Assembly (NCBI RefSeq): GCF_000179595.2
Contig: NZ_JH556653.1
Location: 1,526,192 to 1,590,191 of the forward strand
Direction of reading: 5' to 3'
Source of the DNA: Acetivibrio cellulolyticus CD2
GTDB taxonomy: Bacteria; Bacillota; Clostridia; Acetivibrionales; Acetivibrionaceae
DNA length: 64,000 nucleotides
A model generated the notes under the pieces. The model did no database searches, had not been told where the DNA came from, and saw nothing but the letters and a program-made list of their open reading frames with translations. Positions within the stretch are counted from its first letter, which is position 1. The number at the start of each line of letters is the position of its first letter. Below, piece by piece: positions 27,566 to 39,200 of the stretch. A program made the translations under genes and the position numbers.

Positions 27566-28516
27566 TCATGTGCCGGAGTTTATCTTGTTCACTAACCATT
27601 CACCTGCATTGCTGTTGAAGGATTTGGATATTGTAATTATATCTTCCATATTTATTGCACCGTCTTCCTTAACGTCACCAGTCCATAATGATATCGGTGC
27701 TGACTGTGTTGACAGCTCCTTATCTGAATTTACAGAAATATTGGTTATCTTCCTTGTAAGATAACAAGGTTTTGAAATTTTAATGTTATAGGTTCCGGCA
27801 GGTACATCTTTTATTTCAAAATATCCGTTAGTGTCAGCTAAAGCATAAAAAGCAGTTCCCTCCAGTTTAACTATAAACCCTTGTCTTGCCTTTGGTCCTG
27901 TTGCAGTACTCACTAGAAAATCCGGTTCAATATAGCCTGAAAACTTATAAGCATCTTGTGTTGGCACTTCAGAATTGTGGATATAAACTATTCCATCATT
28001 AAGTGTAGTAATTAAAATATTAAATGAGCGATCAGCAAAAGAGGCATTATTTATTTTAATAGGAGTTTTATCTGAGTTACCTGTTATTTTAAAGATAAGG
28101 TTTGCAAGTACTCCGTCCGAGTTGATATAGCATTCTCCCATAAAGGGATCAAAAGTGAAAATTTCTATTTTTCCATCACTTTTCTTGTTTACTCCATATT
28201 CTAATTTAGCTTCTTTAATTAATGGCCCAGCTTCTCCTGAAACATACTCCAATTGAGTCGGATCATAGGTGATTATCATATCAACCGTTTCGATTTCATA
28301 AGGAGAAACATTAACAAAACTTATTGGTATTGTCACAAGATCACCAACTTTTCCTTCAATTGAACCGATATTAACCTTAATGTCTGTGGGAGTTGCAAAA
28401 ATTGTCACCATACCGGAATTAATTATCGGATATACAGGATCTAAATGTAGATCACCAAATATAGATTCTTTTATTTCTAAGAAAACCACCCTCTTTGCAG
28501 GTGGTTTTTTTGTCAT
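27566..28516 (-). CDS. Cohesin with half a dockerin, probably degraded scaffoldin
   Basis: Open frame of 316 residues. Residues about 45-180 form a cohesin close to those of the scaffoldin at the window's start (DMIITYDPTQLEYVSGEAG). About 190-270 is a carboxypeptidase-regulatory/CnaB-like strand domain (GYFEIKDVPAGTYNIKIS). The end is one dockerin repeat (GDVKEDGAINMEDIITISKSF) followed by stop after EWLVNKINSGT; the second repeat is missing and was not found in any frame downstream. There is no signal peptide, and the first 15 codons run through the terminator of the hydrolase gene upstream. A start at ATG 28411 is possible but has no ribosome binding site. The pattern fits a gene that lost both ends; it may be a pseudogene. 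Confidence 0.7.
   Translation of the reverse strand: MTKKPPAKRVVFLEIKESIFGDLHLDPVYPIINSGMVTIFATPTDIKVNIGSIEGKVGDLVTIPISFVNVSPYEIETVDMIITYDPTQLEYVSGEAGPLIKEAKLEYGVNKKSDGKIEIFTFDPFMGECYINSDGVLANLIFKITGNSDKTPIKINNASFADRSFNILITTLNDGIVYIHNSEVPTQDAYKFSGYIEPDFLVSTATGPKARQGFIVKLEGTAFYALADTNGYFEIKDVPAGTYNIKISKPCYLTRKITNISVNSDKELSTQSAPISLWTGDVKEDGAINMEDIITISKSFNSNAGEWLVNKINSGT
28482..28508 (-). terminator. Terminator of the alpha/beta hydrolase gene
   Basis: AAAACCACC pairs with GGTGGTTTT. It lies 20 bases past the hydrolase stop and overlaps the 5' end of the cohesin-remnant open frame. Confidence 0.75.
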
Positions 28517-28527
28517 ATAATAGTATT

Positions 28528-29484
28528 TCAGTTAATTCCATTAAGAAACTGTCGGGTTAGCTCAGAAATTTTATCGACGTTGTTCAGGTATATAAAGTGT
28601 GATCCATCCAGAATTTCATAGTTATCCTCAGCTCCAACACGTTCAAGATGTTGTGTCTGATACTCTTGTGGAGTGACTTTAATCTGACTGTTTTTCGTTT
28701 CGTAAGTCTGCTTTGAAATAATCTTAAAAAACGGAACCTTCTCTTTGGGATATATTAGGTTGTGTGCCGCCTTGATATATTCTGTGGAATTGGTTATCTG
28801 AGCCAAAGTGTTGTCATTCATAGGAAATCCGGCGTAAATGATCAGATCGCTGATTTCTTTTTCAGTATATCCATATGAAAGAAGCTTGGTTTTATTTGTG
28901 GCAATTGGGGCAAGAAGAGATGTAAATCCTATAGCTTGCTGAACCTTTGCAACGCCGAGAAGAGATTTTACAAAACCGGGCATATCATCGCCGATATAGG
29001 CAGTTGAAGTACCATCAAGCGATATGATTGCTTCCACTTCATCGGGATATGTTGAAGCATAATATTCACTGTAGACGCTTGATATCGAATGTGGCATCAA
29101 GACATACGGACTTTTTATCCCAGCATTGAACAATACCTTGCGTATTTCTTCCACATAGTTCTGACAGGTGCGTTCTCGCTGTGTTTGGCTGCTAAATCCA
29201 ACTCCGAAATACTCTACGCATACAACCGTATAATCCTCGCTTAGTTTACGCATTAAAGGCCCGAAATCTGCCGATGGCAGAGAAACACCCATTCCCGGAA
29301 GCAGGACAATAGTTTTGTCACCGTTTCCCATTTTTGTAATATGCATAGTTTTATTAAAAACATCAAGCATTTCACCATAAGGCTTTATTTGTTCCATTTT
29401 GCTTTTGAAATAAGTCGCATGCATAATTGTGCCGATTAACACGAATACCAAAATGACGGAAATTGTAATAATGAAAACTGTCAT
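28528..29484 (-). CDS. Membrane-anchored alpha/beta hydrolase
   Basis: 318 residues. One N-terminal helix (VFIITISVILVFVLIGTIM), then an alpha/beta hydrolase fold: oxyanion region LLPGMGVSLPSADFGPL, nucleophile elbow MPHSISSVY (Ser in H-S-I-S), acid candidates in strand 7, and the final His in GSHFIYLNN. The elbow reads P-H-S-I-S, not the strict G-x-S-x-G. ATG 29484 with AAGGAGA eight bases upstream. Single gene with its own terminator. Substrate unknown. Confidence 0.88.
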   Translation of the reverse strand: MTVFIITISVILVFVLIGTIMHATYFKSKMEQIKPYGEMLDVFNKTMHITKMGNGDKTIVLLPGMGVSLPSADFGPLMRKLSEDYTVVCVEYFGVGFSSQTQRERTCQNYVEEIRKVLFNAGIKSPYVLMPHSISSVYSEYYASTYPDEVEAIISLDGTSTAYIGDDMPGFVKSLLGVAKVQQAIGFTSLLAPIATNKTKLLSYGYTEKEISDLIIYAGFPMNDNTLAQITNSTEYIKAAHNLIYPKEKVPFFKIISKQTYETKNSQIKVTPQEYQTQHLERVGAEDNYEILDGSHFIYLNNVDKISELTRQFLNGIN

Positions 29485-29578
29485 AACTTTTTTCTCCTTT
29501 TACATTCAATTATTTTTCAGCTTACTAGCCTTTTTTAAACTCAATAATTAATAAAATAAATATAAAATAAAAAAATTA

Positions 29579-29602
29579 GCGGCCTTCATTCCTGAAAGCC
29601 GC
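29579..29602 (-). terminator. Terminator of tRNA-Pro
   Basis: GCGGCTTTCA and TGAAGGCCGC (one mismatch) around GGAA on the minus strand, followed by TAATTTTTTTA. Confidence 0.85.
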
Positions 29603-29611
29603 CGTTTTCAC

Positions 29612-29688
29612 TGGTCGGAGTATGGAGATTTGAACTCCAGGCCTCTTGGTCCCGAACCAAGCGCGCTACCATCTGCGCTATACCCCGA
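29612..29688 (-). tRNA. tRNA-Pro (anticodon CGG)
   Basis: 77 bases including an encoded CCA end. Acceptor stem TCGGGGT with ACTCCGA (one G-T pair). Anticodon arm CTTGG-TTCGGGA-CCAAG gives anticodon CGG, reading CCG. T-arm CTGGAGTTCAAATCTCCA-like with the normal TTCAAAT loop. D-arm GCGC-AGATGGTA-GCGC. Confidence 0.95.
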
Positions 29689-29872
29689 AAACTACATATA
29701 TATTTTACCAGCATTATTTCATCTTATCAATATTAATTTTTTCTAATTTAACCTTTTCAAGCTTATTCTTTATCTGTATAACTAAGTCTATGCAATTATC
29801 TGAGGGTGTTTTTTTTCTATCCACCATACGATTGCCCATGCCATCAAGCTTGAAAGTATTGTAAATGAAAAA

Positions 29873-29918
29873 ATATCGCAGACGGCTCTTTACTCAATTG
29901 TAAATACCGCTGCGATAT
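29873..29918 (-). terminator. Terminator of the sigma/anti-sigma operon
   Basis: ATATCGCAG is perfectly inverted as CTGCGATAT, with further pairing inside (TTTAC with GTAAA). The minus-strand continuation is TTTTTTC. Confidence 0.8.
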
Positions 29919-29964
29919 ATAAAATTGCTACTTCCAAAAATCAGGACCAATCACTATGCTCCCT

Positions 29965-30846
29965 TTACTTTTTTTGTTTACTATGAAGGCTCTCAGCTAT
30001 CATTTTAAGGTTGGCCTTTGTATCTTTGCCCAGAGTAGTTGAGCGTATTGCATATTGCGTTATACTGCCATTTTGATTTTCCAGCCAGGTGATCTCTCCT
30101 ATACCATTATGCTCGCAATAAATAGCTTCAAAGTTATTTATATTTATTTTGTCAGCCTTCTGACCGCTATTCATCTGATAAATATCTGTTGAAGGGTAGT
30201 CAAAAAGAACTGATACGAATATTGATGTTTCACCATTTTTATAGGTAAGAGAATAACTTGATATTTCATTTGAAGGTTCAAGTACCTTAAATATATAGTC
30301 CTTATTTGTAATTTTGCTTTCTGCTATGAGGTCGGCTGAATAGGAATCAGGGAATTTGTTATTGTAGTCTGCCTCACTGAAAGTATACCCCTCTGGCAAC
30401 ACATCAGGGGATTTGAATCTATCCCCGATTTTTTCTGAAATCTCATCAATACTCCTTACAGCTGTCGATTTTAGATGTAATATAATCGAATTCTTTGGAT
30501 TGTTATGCACCTTCATAACAGCAAGAGCTTTACCACGTTCGAGCTTATCGAACTCCTCCTGGTAAATTTCCTGAGGTATGTAATCACCACCGTTTATGAT
30601 CTGGAACTTATAGGGTATATTTCCAGGACCATTGAGATCCAAAATCTTCACAGCCGCAAACCCTACTGAACTAATCAGAACTAGTGCAACTAATATGCCT
30701 ATAATTATTTTTTTTCGCATAAACAACACTCCTTTATCCTTCCTATCGTAAATTTCACTCATGACCGCTTGTGTCACGTCAATAGGAGGCAAGCTTATCT
30801 GATCAAATGCCTTCTTTATTTCATCAATTGATTGTGAATCCTTCAT
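29965..30846 (-). CDS. Probable anti-sigma factor, single-pass, DUF4367-like tail
   Basis: 293 residues. A short cytoplasmic N-terminus (about 1-43) precedes one membrane helix (about 45-66, IIIGILVALVLISSVGFAAV). The extracytoplasmic part of about 220 residues has a DUF4367-like C-terminal half (FKSPDVLPEGYTFSEADY). No zinc-binding HxxxCxxC motif is seen. Its first 23 bases overlap the end of the ECF sigma gene, with GGAGG seven bases before ATG 30846, so the two are co-translated, the usual arrangement for a sigma factor and its inhibitor. The signal that releases the sigma factor is unknown. Confidence 0.82.
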   Translation of the reverse strand: MKDSQSIDEIKKAFDQISLPPIDVTQAVMSEIYDRKDKGVLFMRKKIIIGILVALVLISSVGFAAVKILDLNGPGNIPYKFQIINGGDYIPQEIYQEEFDKLERGKALAVMKVHNNPKNSIILHLKSTAVRSIDEISEKIGDRFKSPDVLPEGYTFSEADYNNKFPDSYSADLIAESKITNKDYIFKVLEPSNEISSYSLTYKNGETSIFVSVLFDYPSTDIYQMNSGQKADKININNFEAIYCEHNGIGEITWLENQNGSITQYAIRSTTLGKDTKANLKMIAESLHSKQKK

Positions 30847-31390
30847 TTACTATACCTCCTTTTTGAGAAATTAGAATTGATTTAAGCTTCTTTCTGGCTC
30901 TTTCATATTTTTTGCGAAGAGTAGCCGGCTTTATATCTAGAATTTTGCTAATCTCTTCAAAACTCTTTTCTTCAAGTATTTTTAATATAAGTATACTCTT
31001 ATCAACGGGTGTTACTTTGTTTAATGCATTAATCAACTCGACACCCAATTCACTTTTTTCCAAACCTGTTTCAATACCTGTGCTATCAATACATATTTCA
31101 TCTGAAAACGGCAAAAAACTCATGAGTTTTTTCCTTCGCAGAATATTTATACAACGATTGTATGTAATTTTATAAAGCCATGCTGAAAATGATATTGAGC
31201 TCTTGTAACTCCCTATTTTCTCAAAAGCCTTTATAAATGAATCCTGTACGGCATCTTCCGCTTCGTGTGTATTTCCCAACATATGATAGCAGTAGTGAAA
31301 CAGTTTTTGCTGGAAATTTTCAATTACAACTTCAAATAGCCTGGTTTCTCCGTTTTTAACTCCATGAACTGCAGTTTCTATGGGATCCAA
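30824..31390 (-). CDS. ECF-type RNA polymerase sigma factor
   Basis: 188 residues. Region 2 (FQQKLFHYCYHMLGNTHEAEDAVQD, then FSAWLYKITYNRCINILRRKK) and region 4 (LIL..EEKSFEEISKILDIKPATLRKKYERARKKL) are both complete, so it should direct polymerase to its own promoter set. ATG 31408 opens the frame, but its next codons contain GGAGG; TTG 31390 lies seven bases after that site and is the likelier start. Overlaps the anti-sigma gene downstream. It is not of the SigI type that controls cellulosome genes in C. thermocellum; its regulon cannot be read here. Confidence 0.92.
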   Translation of the reverse strand: MDPIETAVHGVKNGETRLFEVVIENFQQKLFHYCYHMLGNTHEAEDAVQDSFIKAFEKIGSYKSSISFSAWLYKITYNRCINILRRKKLMSFLPFSDEICIDSTGIETGLEKSELGVELINALNKVTPVDKSILILKILEEKSFEEISKILDIKPATLRKKYERARKKLKSILISQKGGIVNEGFTIN

Positions 31391-31505
31391 ATTGATGCCT
31401 CCTTTCATTCAATTGCCTTACGCTATATATAACAATCGGGAATGTGACTTTGTGACATAATTATATAATTAATAATTAATTATTAAAATAAACAGATAGA
31501 TAAAC

Positions 31506-31548
31506 AAAACACAAGAGACGCCCAAAATATGAGCATCTCTTGTGTTTT
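31506..31548 (-). terminator. Terminator of the stalk-domain gene
   Basis: AAAACACAAGAGA is perfectly inverted as TCTCTTGTGTTTT, so both strands end in T-rich tracts. It lies about 12 bases past the stalk-domain stop. Confidence 0.88.
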
Positions 31549-31559
31549 TCCCTTGAAAC

Positions 31560-32987
31560 CTAATGTCTATTTATTGTTAACTTGTCTGTTTCAGAAGGTG
31601 TAACTTTAACATTCATATTTGCTGGATAAACTTCAATATTCCAGCAAACACCTGCAGGTTTATAGCTTTGAGCTATAGGTTCCTTGTCCCCTAATGGATT
31701 TAGCAAGTAAGCCCCATATAACTTATCCCCAACTTTAACTTCTTTCTGCAAATTAACTATAATTTCATCTACATCATCACCAAGACACTTAAGTTCTGAG
31801 TCGCCTGTATCAACCACATAAGCTACAAGCGCCTTTTGCAGGTTTAATCCCAGTCTGTAATTGTATTTATCAAGGGCTTCTTTATCAACATATATATCAG
31901 ATTCTTTTGGGGTATCTGTCTTTACCATCTCGTTAAATTCAGTAAAGCTTATTGTTTGTACACCACAGACATTTTTACTTTCTTCATCTTGTATTGTTAC
32001 TTTAATACTTTTAATATAATTAGTATTTTTGTCAATTATCATCTCAAAATATTTTGGAGATCCACTCATGCTACCAAATAAATCTCCAATCGCTTTATCT
32101 ATTATAATAGTACCTGTAAATTTGACCTCGTTTTCACCAACCTCCATATCTAAATAAGCACAAAGTGTATCATCAAATTTATATAGGCCTTCCACACCAA
32201 ATTCTTTTAAAATTAACTCTATATCCTTATTAGAAGAATTAGACTCTTTCCATTTATTCAAGAAATAGTTCTTATTATAGCTCTTTCCATTACAATAAAT
32301 CATCTCAGCCTTTTCCAATCTATAACTATCATTACCAAACGTTTCCGTTTCAATCTTCATATTCACAATCTCTTTTTCTTTATCGATTTTTAAGCCTAAC
32401 AATACTGTAACATTTTCATTATCCTTCCATTCCAAAGTTGCATTAGCACTAAACACCTTAACTGATTCCACAGATTTTTTTACACTATCTAGAGATTCCC
32501 TTGTTTTATAAAACTTAGAATTATCTGTTATCAGTACTACTCTTGATTGCTCATCCCAAACAACCTTTTTCCCTAAGCTTTGAGAGACAAATCTTAATGG
32601 GATATATGTAGTGTCCTTATATATAAATGGGGCTGCATCAATAATTTCTTCTTTACCATTAACATACACAGTCTTACTGTCAATTTGTAATGAGATTTCA
32701 GTTGAATCCTTAGTTACCTTGATACTTCTTTCTTGTTTATTCCATATTATGTGCTTATCATCATCAGGAATTCCAAGATCAGTCATTAATACCCTTAAAG
32801 GCAAAAAAGTTCTACCGTCTTTAACTAATGCAGGGTTTAAATCTTCATTCGTATGAGGTTTTGCTTTCCCATCAATAACTACTGTTAAATACGAAACCTC
32901 AATTTCTCCCCCCTGTGCAAAGGATAGAAAAGAGAACATGTTGAAAATAGCAAAACATAACAAAAACCCAACTAATGATTTTTTCAT
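31560..32987 (-). CDS. Secreted copper-amine-oxidase-N-like (stalk) domain protein
   Basis: 475 residues. Signal peptide (1-25, ending SFLSFAQG), then a stalk domain (about 28-155) with the paired motifs GRTFLPLRVLMTDLG and DTTYIPLRFVSQSLGKKVVWDE. The rest (about 165-460) is a strand-rich region similar to lipoprotein-sorting folds (YCNGKSYNK, DKNTNYIKSIKVTI). It shares only the stalk domain with the protein at 3.2 kb. ATG 32987 follows GGAGGTAATACA on the minus strand. Probably wall-associated; function unknown. Confidence 0.87.
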   Translation of the reverse strand: MKKSLVGFLLCFAIFNMFSFLSFAQGGEIEVSYLTVVIDGKAKPHTNEDLNPALVKDGRTFLPLRVLMTDLGIPDDDKHIIWNKQERSIKVTKDSTEISLQIDSKTVYVNGKEEIIDAAPFIYKDTTYIPLRFVSQSLGKKVVWDEQSRVVLITDNSKFYKTRESLDSVKKSVESVKVFSANATLEWKDNENVTVLLGLKIDKEKEIVNMKIETETFGNDSYRLEKAEMIYCNGKSYNKNYFLNKWKESNSSNKDIELILKEFGVEGLYKFDDTLCAYLDMEVGENEVKFTGTIIIDKAIGDLFGSMSGSPKYFEMIIDKNTNYIKSIKVTIQDEESKNVCGVQTISFTEFNEMVKTDTPKESDIYVDKEALDKYNYRLGLNLQKALVAYVVDTGDSELKCLGDDVDEIIVNLQKEVKVGDKLYGAYLLNPLGDKEPIAQSYKPAGVCWNIEVYPANMNVKVTPSETDKLTINRH

Positions 32988-33178
32988 TGTATTACCTCCA
33001 AAAATAATTTCTTACATATTATTCTATCTAATCAAAAGGCTTAAGGGCAAAAACGCATAGAATAACATTATTATACTTCAATATGACACCTTAGTACACG
33101 TACAAATTGTTAAATATCCCTCCAAAAGCAAAAAAAAGAAATGCTGCGGCTGTTAAAAGATTATGTAGATAATTATTA

Positions 33179-33208
33179 TTTAAGGCGGAATTTCTATTCC
33201 GCCTTAAA
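33179..33208 (-). terminator. Terminator of the giant SLH gene
   Basis: TTTAAGGCGGAA and TTCCGCCTTAAA, 12 perfect pairs around TTTCTA. About 80 bases past the stop of the SLH gene. Confidence 0.8.
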
Positions 33209-33285
33209 TATCTTTTCTTTCAATTTCTTCAGTTTACCAAAATCTTATGTATTCCTTTTCTGTTCAAGTCCTATTTCCATTTTTA

Positions 33286-36200
33286 TCAGTTTTGTGTTGC
33301 TGCCATAATATCTTTATATGCCCAGTGCTTTTTGTCTACATCTACAAATCGATTTTCGCCATCTTCCAAACCTTCAAGGCCTAATGCCCTATTTATCAAA
33401 GCTGCACATTCAGAACGTTTAACATTGTTATTTGGTTTAAATGTTTTGTCCGAATAACCTTTTATGTATCCTTTTGAACTAAGTATATTTATATACTTCT
33501 CAGCCCAGTGTCCTGTTATATCTGTGAAGCTACTTGCATCAACAGCAATCTCATTATAGTTAAGATATTTGCATAGAACCACGGATAATTCTGCTCTGGT
33601 TATATAGTTGCCAGGTCTGAAAGTATTGTCTTCATAACCTTTGAAATAACCTTTGCTGGTTGCATATGCAATTGCCCAGGCTGCCCAGTGTTTCGTTGAA
33701 ACATCTTTAAAGGTTATATATTCCTTATCAGCCTTTGTAATTCCGTCCAGATTAGCAAGTATGACAGCCATTTCAGCTCGTGTAATTTTATTTTCCGGCC
33801 TGAACGATTTGTCTTCGTATCCTTGCATATAACCTTTATGTTTGCCCTCACTTCCTGGTACAACAGGATCCGGTGTCTCTGTGATCTCTGGAACGGTTGT
33901 AGTTGGTGTTGATGGTGTAGGTATTGATGGTGTAGGTATTGATGGTGTAGGTGTTGATGGTGTTGAACCGGTTGTTCCTTCTGACCCTGCTGAACCTGTC
34001 CCCGATGAGCCTGATGAACCTGTACTGCCAGAATCCGGTGTAGTCCCAGGTGTCACTGGTGTTGGTTCAGGTGTCACCGGTGTTGGCTCAGGAGTCACCA
34101 TTCCAGGTGTTAAATTAAATTCATACGGACGTACAATTGTAAAACTACTGTTGTTTGTATAATCAAACTCCGGTTGGTCAACTACTACTTTGGCATATAA
34201 CCTTACTCTTTCTGCTATTTGTTCATCACTAACTTCAAACTCAACAACTGATTTTTTTGTAAGTGTAGGATAAAGATTTTTTATCTCTTTCGAGCTTATT
34301 AAGTTTTTGAATTCTTTATCTGTGTAAATTTCTACTTTTGCACTGTCAATAGTTGTATAACCATTATTGATTACATCCACATATGCATAACCCCGGTTTT
34401 TCTCATAAAGTGCATTATAAAGATTTGTTATTTCTACATCAGCAAATGATAGTTTAAGTTCGCAAGTATTATTTGAAGTATCCCCATCGTTTGCAACTTC
34501 AGCAACAGCTTTGAGATTTAATCCCGAGTAATTTGAAGGAATCTGGATTTCAAATTCAGCTATCAGACTGCTTCCATGGCTTATACTCTTATTCATCTCT
34601 TTTTTACTCACCAGTTTGTCGCCATCGTATAAAGCTACACTTATATTCTTTGCCGTAAGATCACCGACATTTTCTACTTCAACATAAACTTTCGTTTCCT
34701 CTCCCGGCATAACACCATTATTCACAAAATAGACTCCATCCGAAGGAATTGCCAAGTCTATTTTTCTTACATAGCTTGTTGAGGTCAGTAAAGTGCCATC
34801 ATAATAATACTTTGAGTTTTCCTCATCATTCTTATAAATTGATTTGTTGTATACAGCCATTATCTCATTACCATTGCCTGCAAGAGTTATGTCCCTAGGT
34901 ATCTCCATTGAATTGTGCTTCAATTCTACTCCCTGTGTCCATGTGGAACTTGTCTCTTCACAAGTGCTTATGAACAATTTTTGTTCTCCACCAGTAGCTG
35001 TGGTCCATGCAAGAGCAATTCCCTCATCGGTATTGGTAGCTTGAAGCTCCTGAATACCAAAAGCCTTACTTGAATTTACAACTATATCTTGCTTGCCCGA
35101 TTCAATTCCTGCTTTATAAATCAAGCCATCATTATTCCAGAACACTACAGGTTTACCGTTTTCTACAGCTATCGAAGGATGGCTGTCGTTAAATTTGTTG
35201 TCAAGCATGCCCCTAGGTTTTGACCATGTTTTCCCATCAAATATACTTGCATATAATTTGTACAATCCATCTTCCGAATAAGCATTTGTTGTATAAACAA
35301 AGTAAGCTTTTCCGTTGTAAAGAAGCAAATCGCTTTCATTAACGTTTTCTGAATTTGTAATAAATGCTTTCGGTGCTCTCCAGCTTGTTCCATTATTGTA
35401 CACAAAATAAATGTCATCGGGATTTTCTTCCGTACCAACAGCCTTTTTCCCAGAGTTATTTACCCAAGCAGCAATAGTCTTCCCACCACCAGCTGCAATC
35501 TGGGGCAATTTATTTAATCCCTCTGTCTGGGGCGATAATACCTTTTCCCAAGTGCCCTTCGCATGATCATACTTTGCAATTTCAAGCTTCATTTTCGCGA
35601 TAATGTTTTCAGTAATATAATCTGCTGAAACTTTAGACAAATCACCGATTTTTTCGGGCATGTCAAGCCATATTGCATAAGAGTTTCTACCATCAGTCGA
35701 AAGGTTTGGGAAAGCATCTGCAGTGCCATCATTTTCGAGTTGTTTGGGCTGCGACCATTTTCCGTTATCATATATGGAATAGTATAATGCAGTACGATTA
35801 TTATCGGTTCTCTCACTGTCATCACCTATAAACACCATGATCAGGTCACCAGTTGTCCCATCAAGTTCTGAAATTTTTGCTTCTGATTGCGGATACGCAT
35901 ATTGTATTATATCTTTTCCGCCAACCCATTTCTGATTTTCGAGGTAATCTCTAGGAGATGTTTCAAATAACGACTCTTCGGATGTAATATCATTAACAAC
36001 CGGTGCAGCATACATTTCACGCTTTATTGATTTTTTCTCAGGCCTGATACTTTCAGACCTTATATTGCAGCTATTATCATTGCTTTCAGCTTGTCTGGTG
36101 GAAGGATCATATACTACCCATTCTTTTTCACCAATTACTTGCTTAGTCGATATAAACCATACAAAAGTTTCTTTAAATCCCATTGATAAACTGAGGACTG

Positions 36201-39200
36201 TTTTACAGGTCGGAATTGTAAACTCAAGTCCACCTTGCGCCCAGAACTCTCCACCTACGAGACCGTATCCAACCTCCGCACCTATAGCTGCTCTTAAAGT
36301 AAGTCCAATAATAAGCTCTAAATCAACCATTACATCTTCAACGCTATCAAAACTTCCCAGACCACCTATTGATACATTTGTTTTGAATGTAAGCGTTCCA
36401 TTTACTTCCACCGAAACATATCCCGATAGCAATACTCCTCCGAAAGTAGCATCTAGCGGAACTCTGAATTTAAATTCAAAGGACAACACTCTTATTTCTG
36501 TTTCATTAGCAATTATAAATTTATATGATTCAATTTCCCATTCTAATGTACTGTCATTGTAAACACATACAAGCGAAACGGTTACTTCACTTTCGGATGT
36601 AATTCCTGTTCCTAATATGGCCTCAACTTTATCAGGAACCTCAAATTTGGCAAAAGTACCATTAACACCGAGTTGTGCGCCTGCTTTTGAAGTAAATGTA
36701 GCTTTTCCATTGTAAAAATCATAATCTACGTTCAGATCAAAATCCAACCCAGCAGACTCAAGACCTAACGATTTTAGCGGGCCACTGTCATCAGGCATAT
36801 CAACCTCCGGCATTCCTTCTCCTGTTGCAAACTTCAATACTCCATCAAGTCCACCCACTAAATCAAACTCAAAGTCTTCTTCAAAAGCATCTTCCAAATC
36901 ATTACGCCAGGAAACTGCGTTTAAAAATGGGAATTCTTTTGCCATAACAAGTTTTGCATCAACATAGTCCGAAACAACATTTCCATAAATCCCTTCAGCC
37001 TCTATTGCAAATAGGATTCTGTCTCCCATAGACATTTTGCTGCGAATATTCGTTACTTTAATTGTGTCAGATGTGCTCTCTCCGGTGTATTTAGTTTTCC
37101 CATTCTTATCAACAATCTTATACAGATATTTTTTAACCTCTCCTGCACCCTTCAAATCTGTATAAACCCAAAAGTTAATAGCTCCTTCAGGACTCAAAAG
37201 ATTTAACGGAAGAATTGAGCTGGTTGGCTTTGTGCTGTTAGAGCACCATGAAGTTACTTTTGTTACTTCAGGCATTCTTGACATTGGTATTATCACATAA
37301 GAACCATCCCTTAACTCTACATCTATTGTCTTTTCAGGGAATCCATCAGCTTCAATTTTTATATTGTCGTCCTGCAGCAAGATATCTTCGAAATAAAAAT
37401 CACCATGGCTGTCTGTCTGCGTCTCATTGCTGTCAACAGTTATAGCCGCATTATCTATCGGTCTGTATACATCTTTATCAAAAACATATCCCGATATTGA
37501 ACCAAAGTCTTCTGCTGGTAAAAGCTTCTGATCAATAACCCTTATTCTTTGTGAAGAAGAAATCATCCTGATTGTACCGGATGAAACAACTATTGCGAAA
37601 TAACCTATGCCACTACTTCCTGAATAAACATCATCAATACTGTAGCCTTCGTATATATATTCGCCATTACCATCCGTTTCTACTGTTGTCATAGTATTTT
37701 TCATATTGTCTGTGATTGTCAGCTCACATTTTTCATGCACTATTACATCCTTTGAAATTCCTCTGCCTGTTACTATTTTCAACCTTGGCATTTTGTCGTT
37801 TTCTTTCGAGCGGTACTTTGTCAGAGTAAGTAAATCAATCTGTCTTCCTTCCGGTACATCCATAACAAAAATATGTGCCTTTACTCTTCCAAAAGTTCCG
37901 TAGTCTACCATTCTGGTTTCAATCGGCATTTCCATACCACCTAGCGATGTAGAAGCCAATTCTTTCAATGGCATAAACAAGTTCTCATACCCTTCGAACA
38001 GTTCCTTGTCAGCAGAATACTCCTCCCACAATATTTCTCCCGGGGACAATACGGAACGGGAAGTCTTAACTAAGGACATATCTTCTTTTGTTTTATAGCT
38101 TCTTATAAAAGTTGAATTTCCCATACTTATATTCGGCATGTAAATTTCTGAGCTTTTCTCGTTCTTAAATCCAACTCTGTAAAGCAAATCATCCCCTGAA
38201 TACTTTTCATTTTCAACTTCAACTATAAGCCTTAATCCCGAACTGTTATCTACAACTATCGGATTTTCTGTTACAAAGCTTGCTGATACCTGTTCGTTGA
38301 AGGTCTCTAGTATCCCGCTAAAATCAGCAGATAGATTGTAACTTCCTGGTGCGTCTCCGCGAACTATCCACTCTATTGTTTTGCTATCTTTTGCTCCAAT
38401 AGTTCCCACCGAAACAGTCGGATCATTTCCACCTGTAATTGAAATACCTTTAGGAGTTTTTAATGTTGCAACACAATCATTTAAATCATATGTCCCTTCA
38501 GTGTTTATTAAATGAAGTTTTACATCAAAGAATTCTTTCAGCCACGTAACCCTTCCAGGAATATCTATCAGTAAGATAAACACTTCCTCCGTTTCTGGAT
38601 TAGTATATGTTTTGACCGCAACCTCTCTTCCTCCAACTGGATAATATCCGCTGTCACATGATGAACTATTACTTGATGCAATATGTGAAATTAAATACGG
38701 TTTATTGTTATAATTAAGGTTAATTTCGTATCTGAAAACATTCTGGTTACCGGGAGCATTTACATCTATACCTGCTGCTTTGATTTCTTCAAAAGACATT
38801 TTTGTAGCTGTAATATTACCTAATACTATCTTTGATTCTTCCAAAACAAAACTCAAATTGTTTTCTTCCTTTTCAACAATCAGCACATCCTGCTGTTTTG
38901 GAGAATATCCTACCTGATATGCACCTATGTCATAGGATCCAGGTTCAAGCTTCAAGGATATCTTACCATTTGAATCGGCTGACATTTTGAATTGTTCCGG
39001 AGTTCCTACATTTACATAAATTATTGCACCAGGAACATATTTACCTGAATTATCTGTTACCGTTATGTTTAAAGTACCTGAGAAGTTCTTTTCCAATATT
39101 GTTATTATCTTTTCTGTGCTTTCTTCATTACCAGCCAAATCTTTGGCTTTTAACACAACTTTGTAATCTCCCGGCTTAATATAAGAATGCGTTACTCTTA

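Noticed and set aside
29646-29864. Open frame covering the tRNA-Pro region
   Set aside because: It overlaps a complete tRNA gene and has no coding features.
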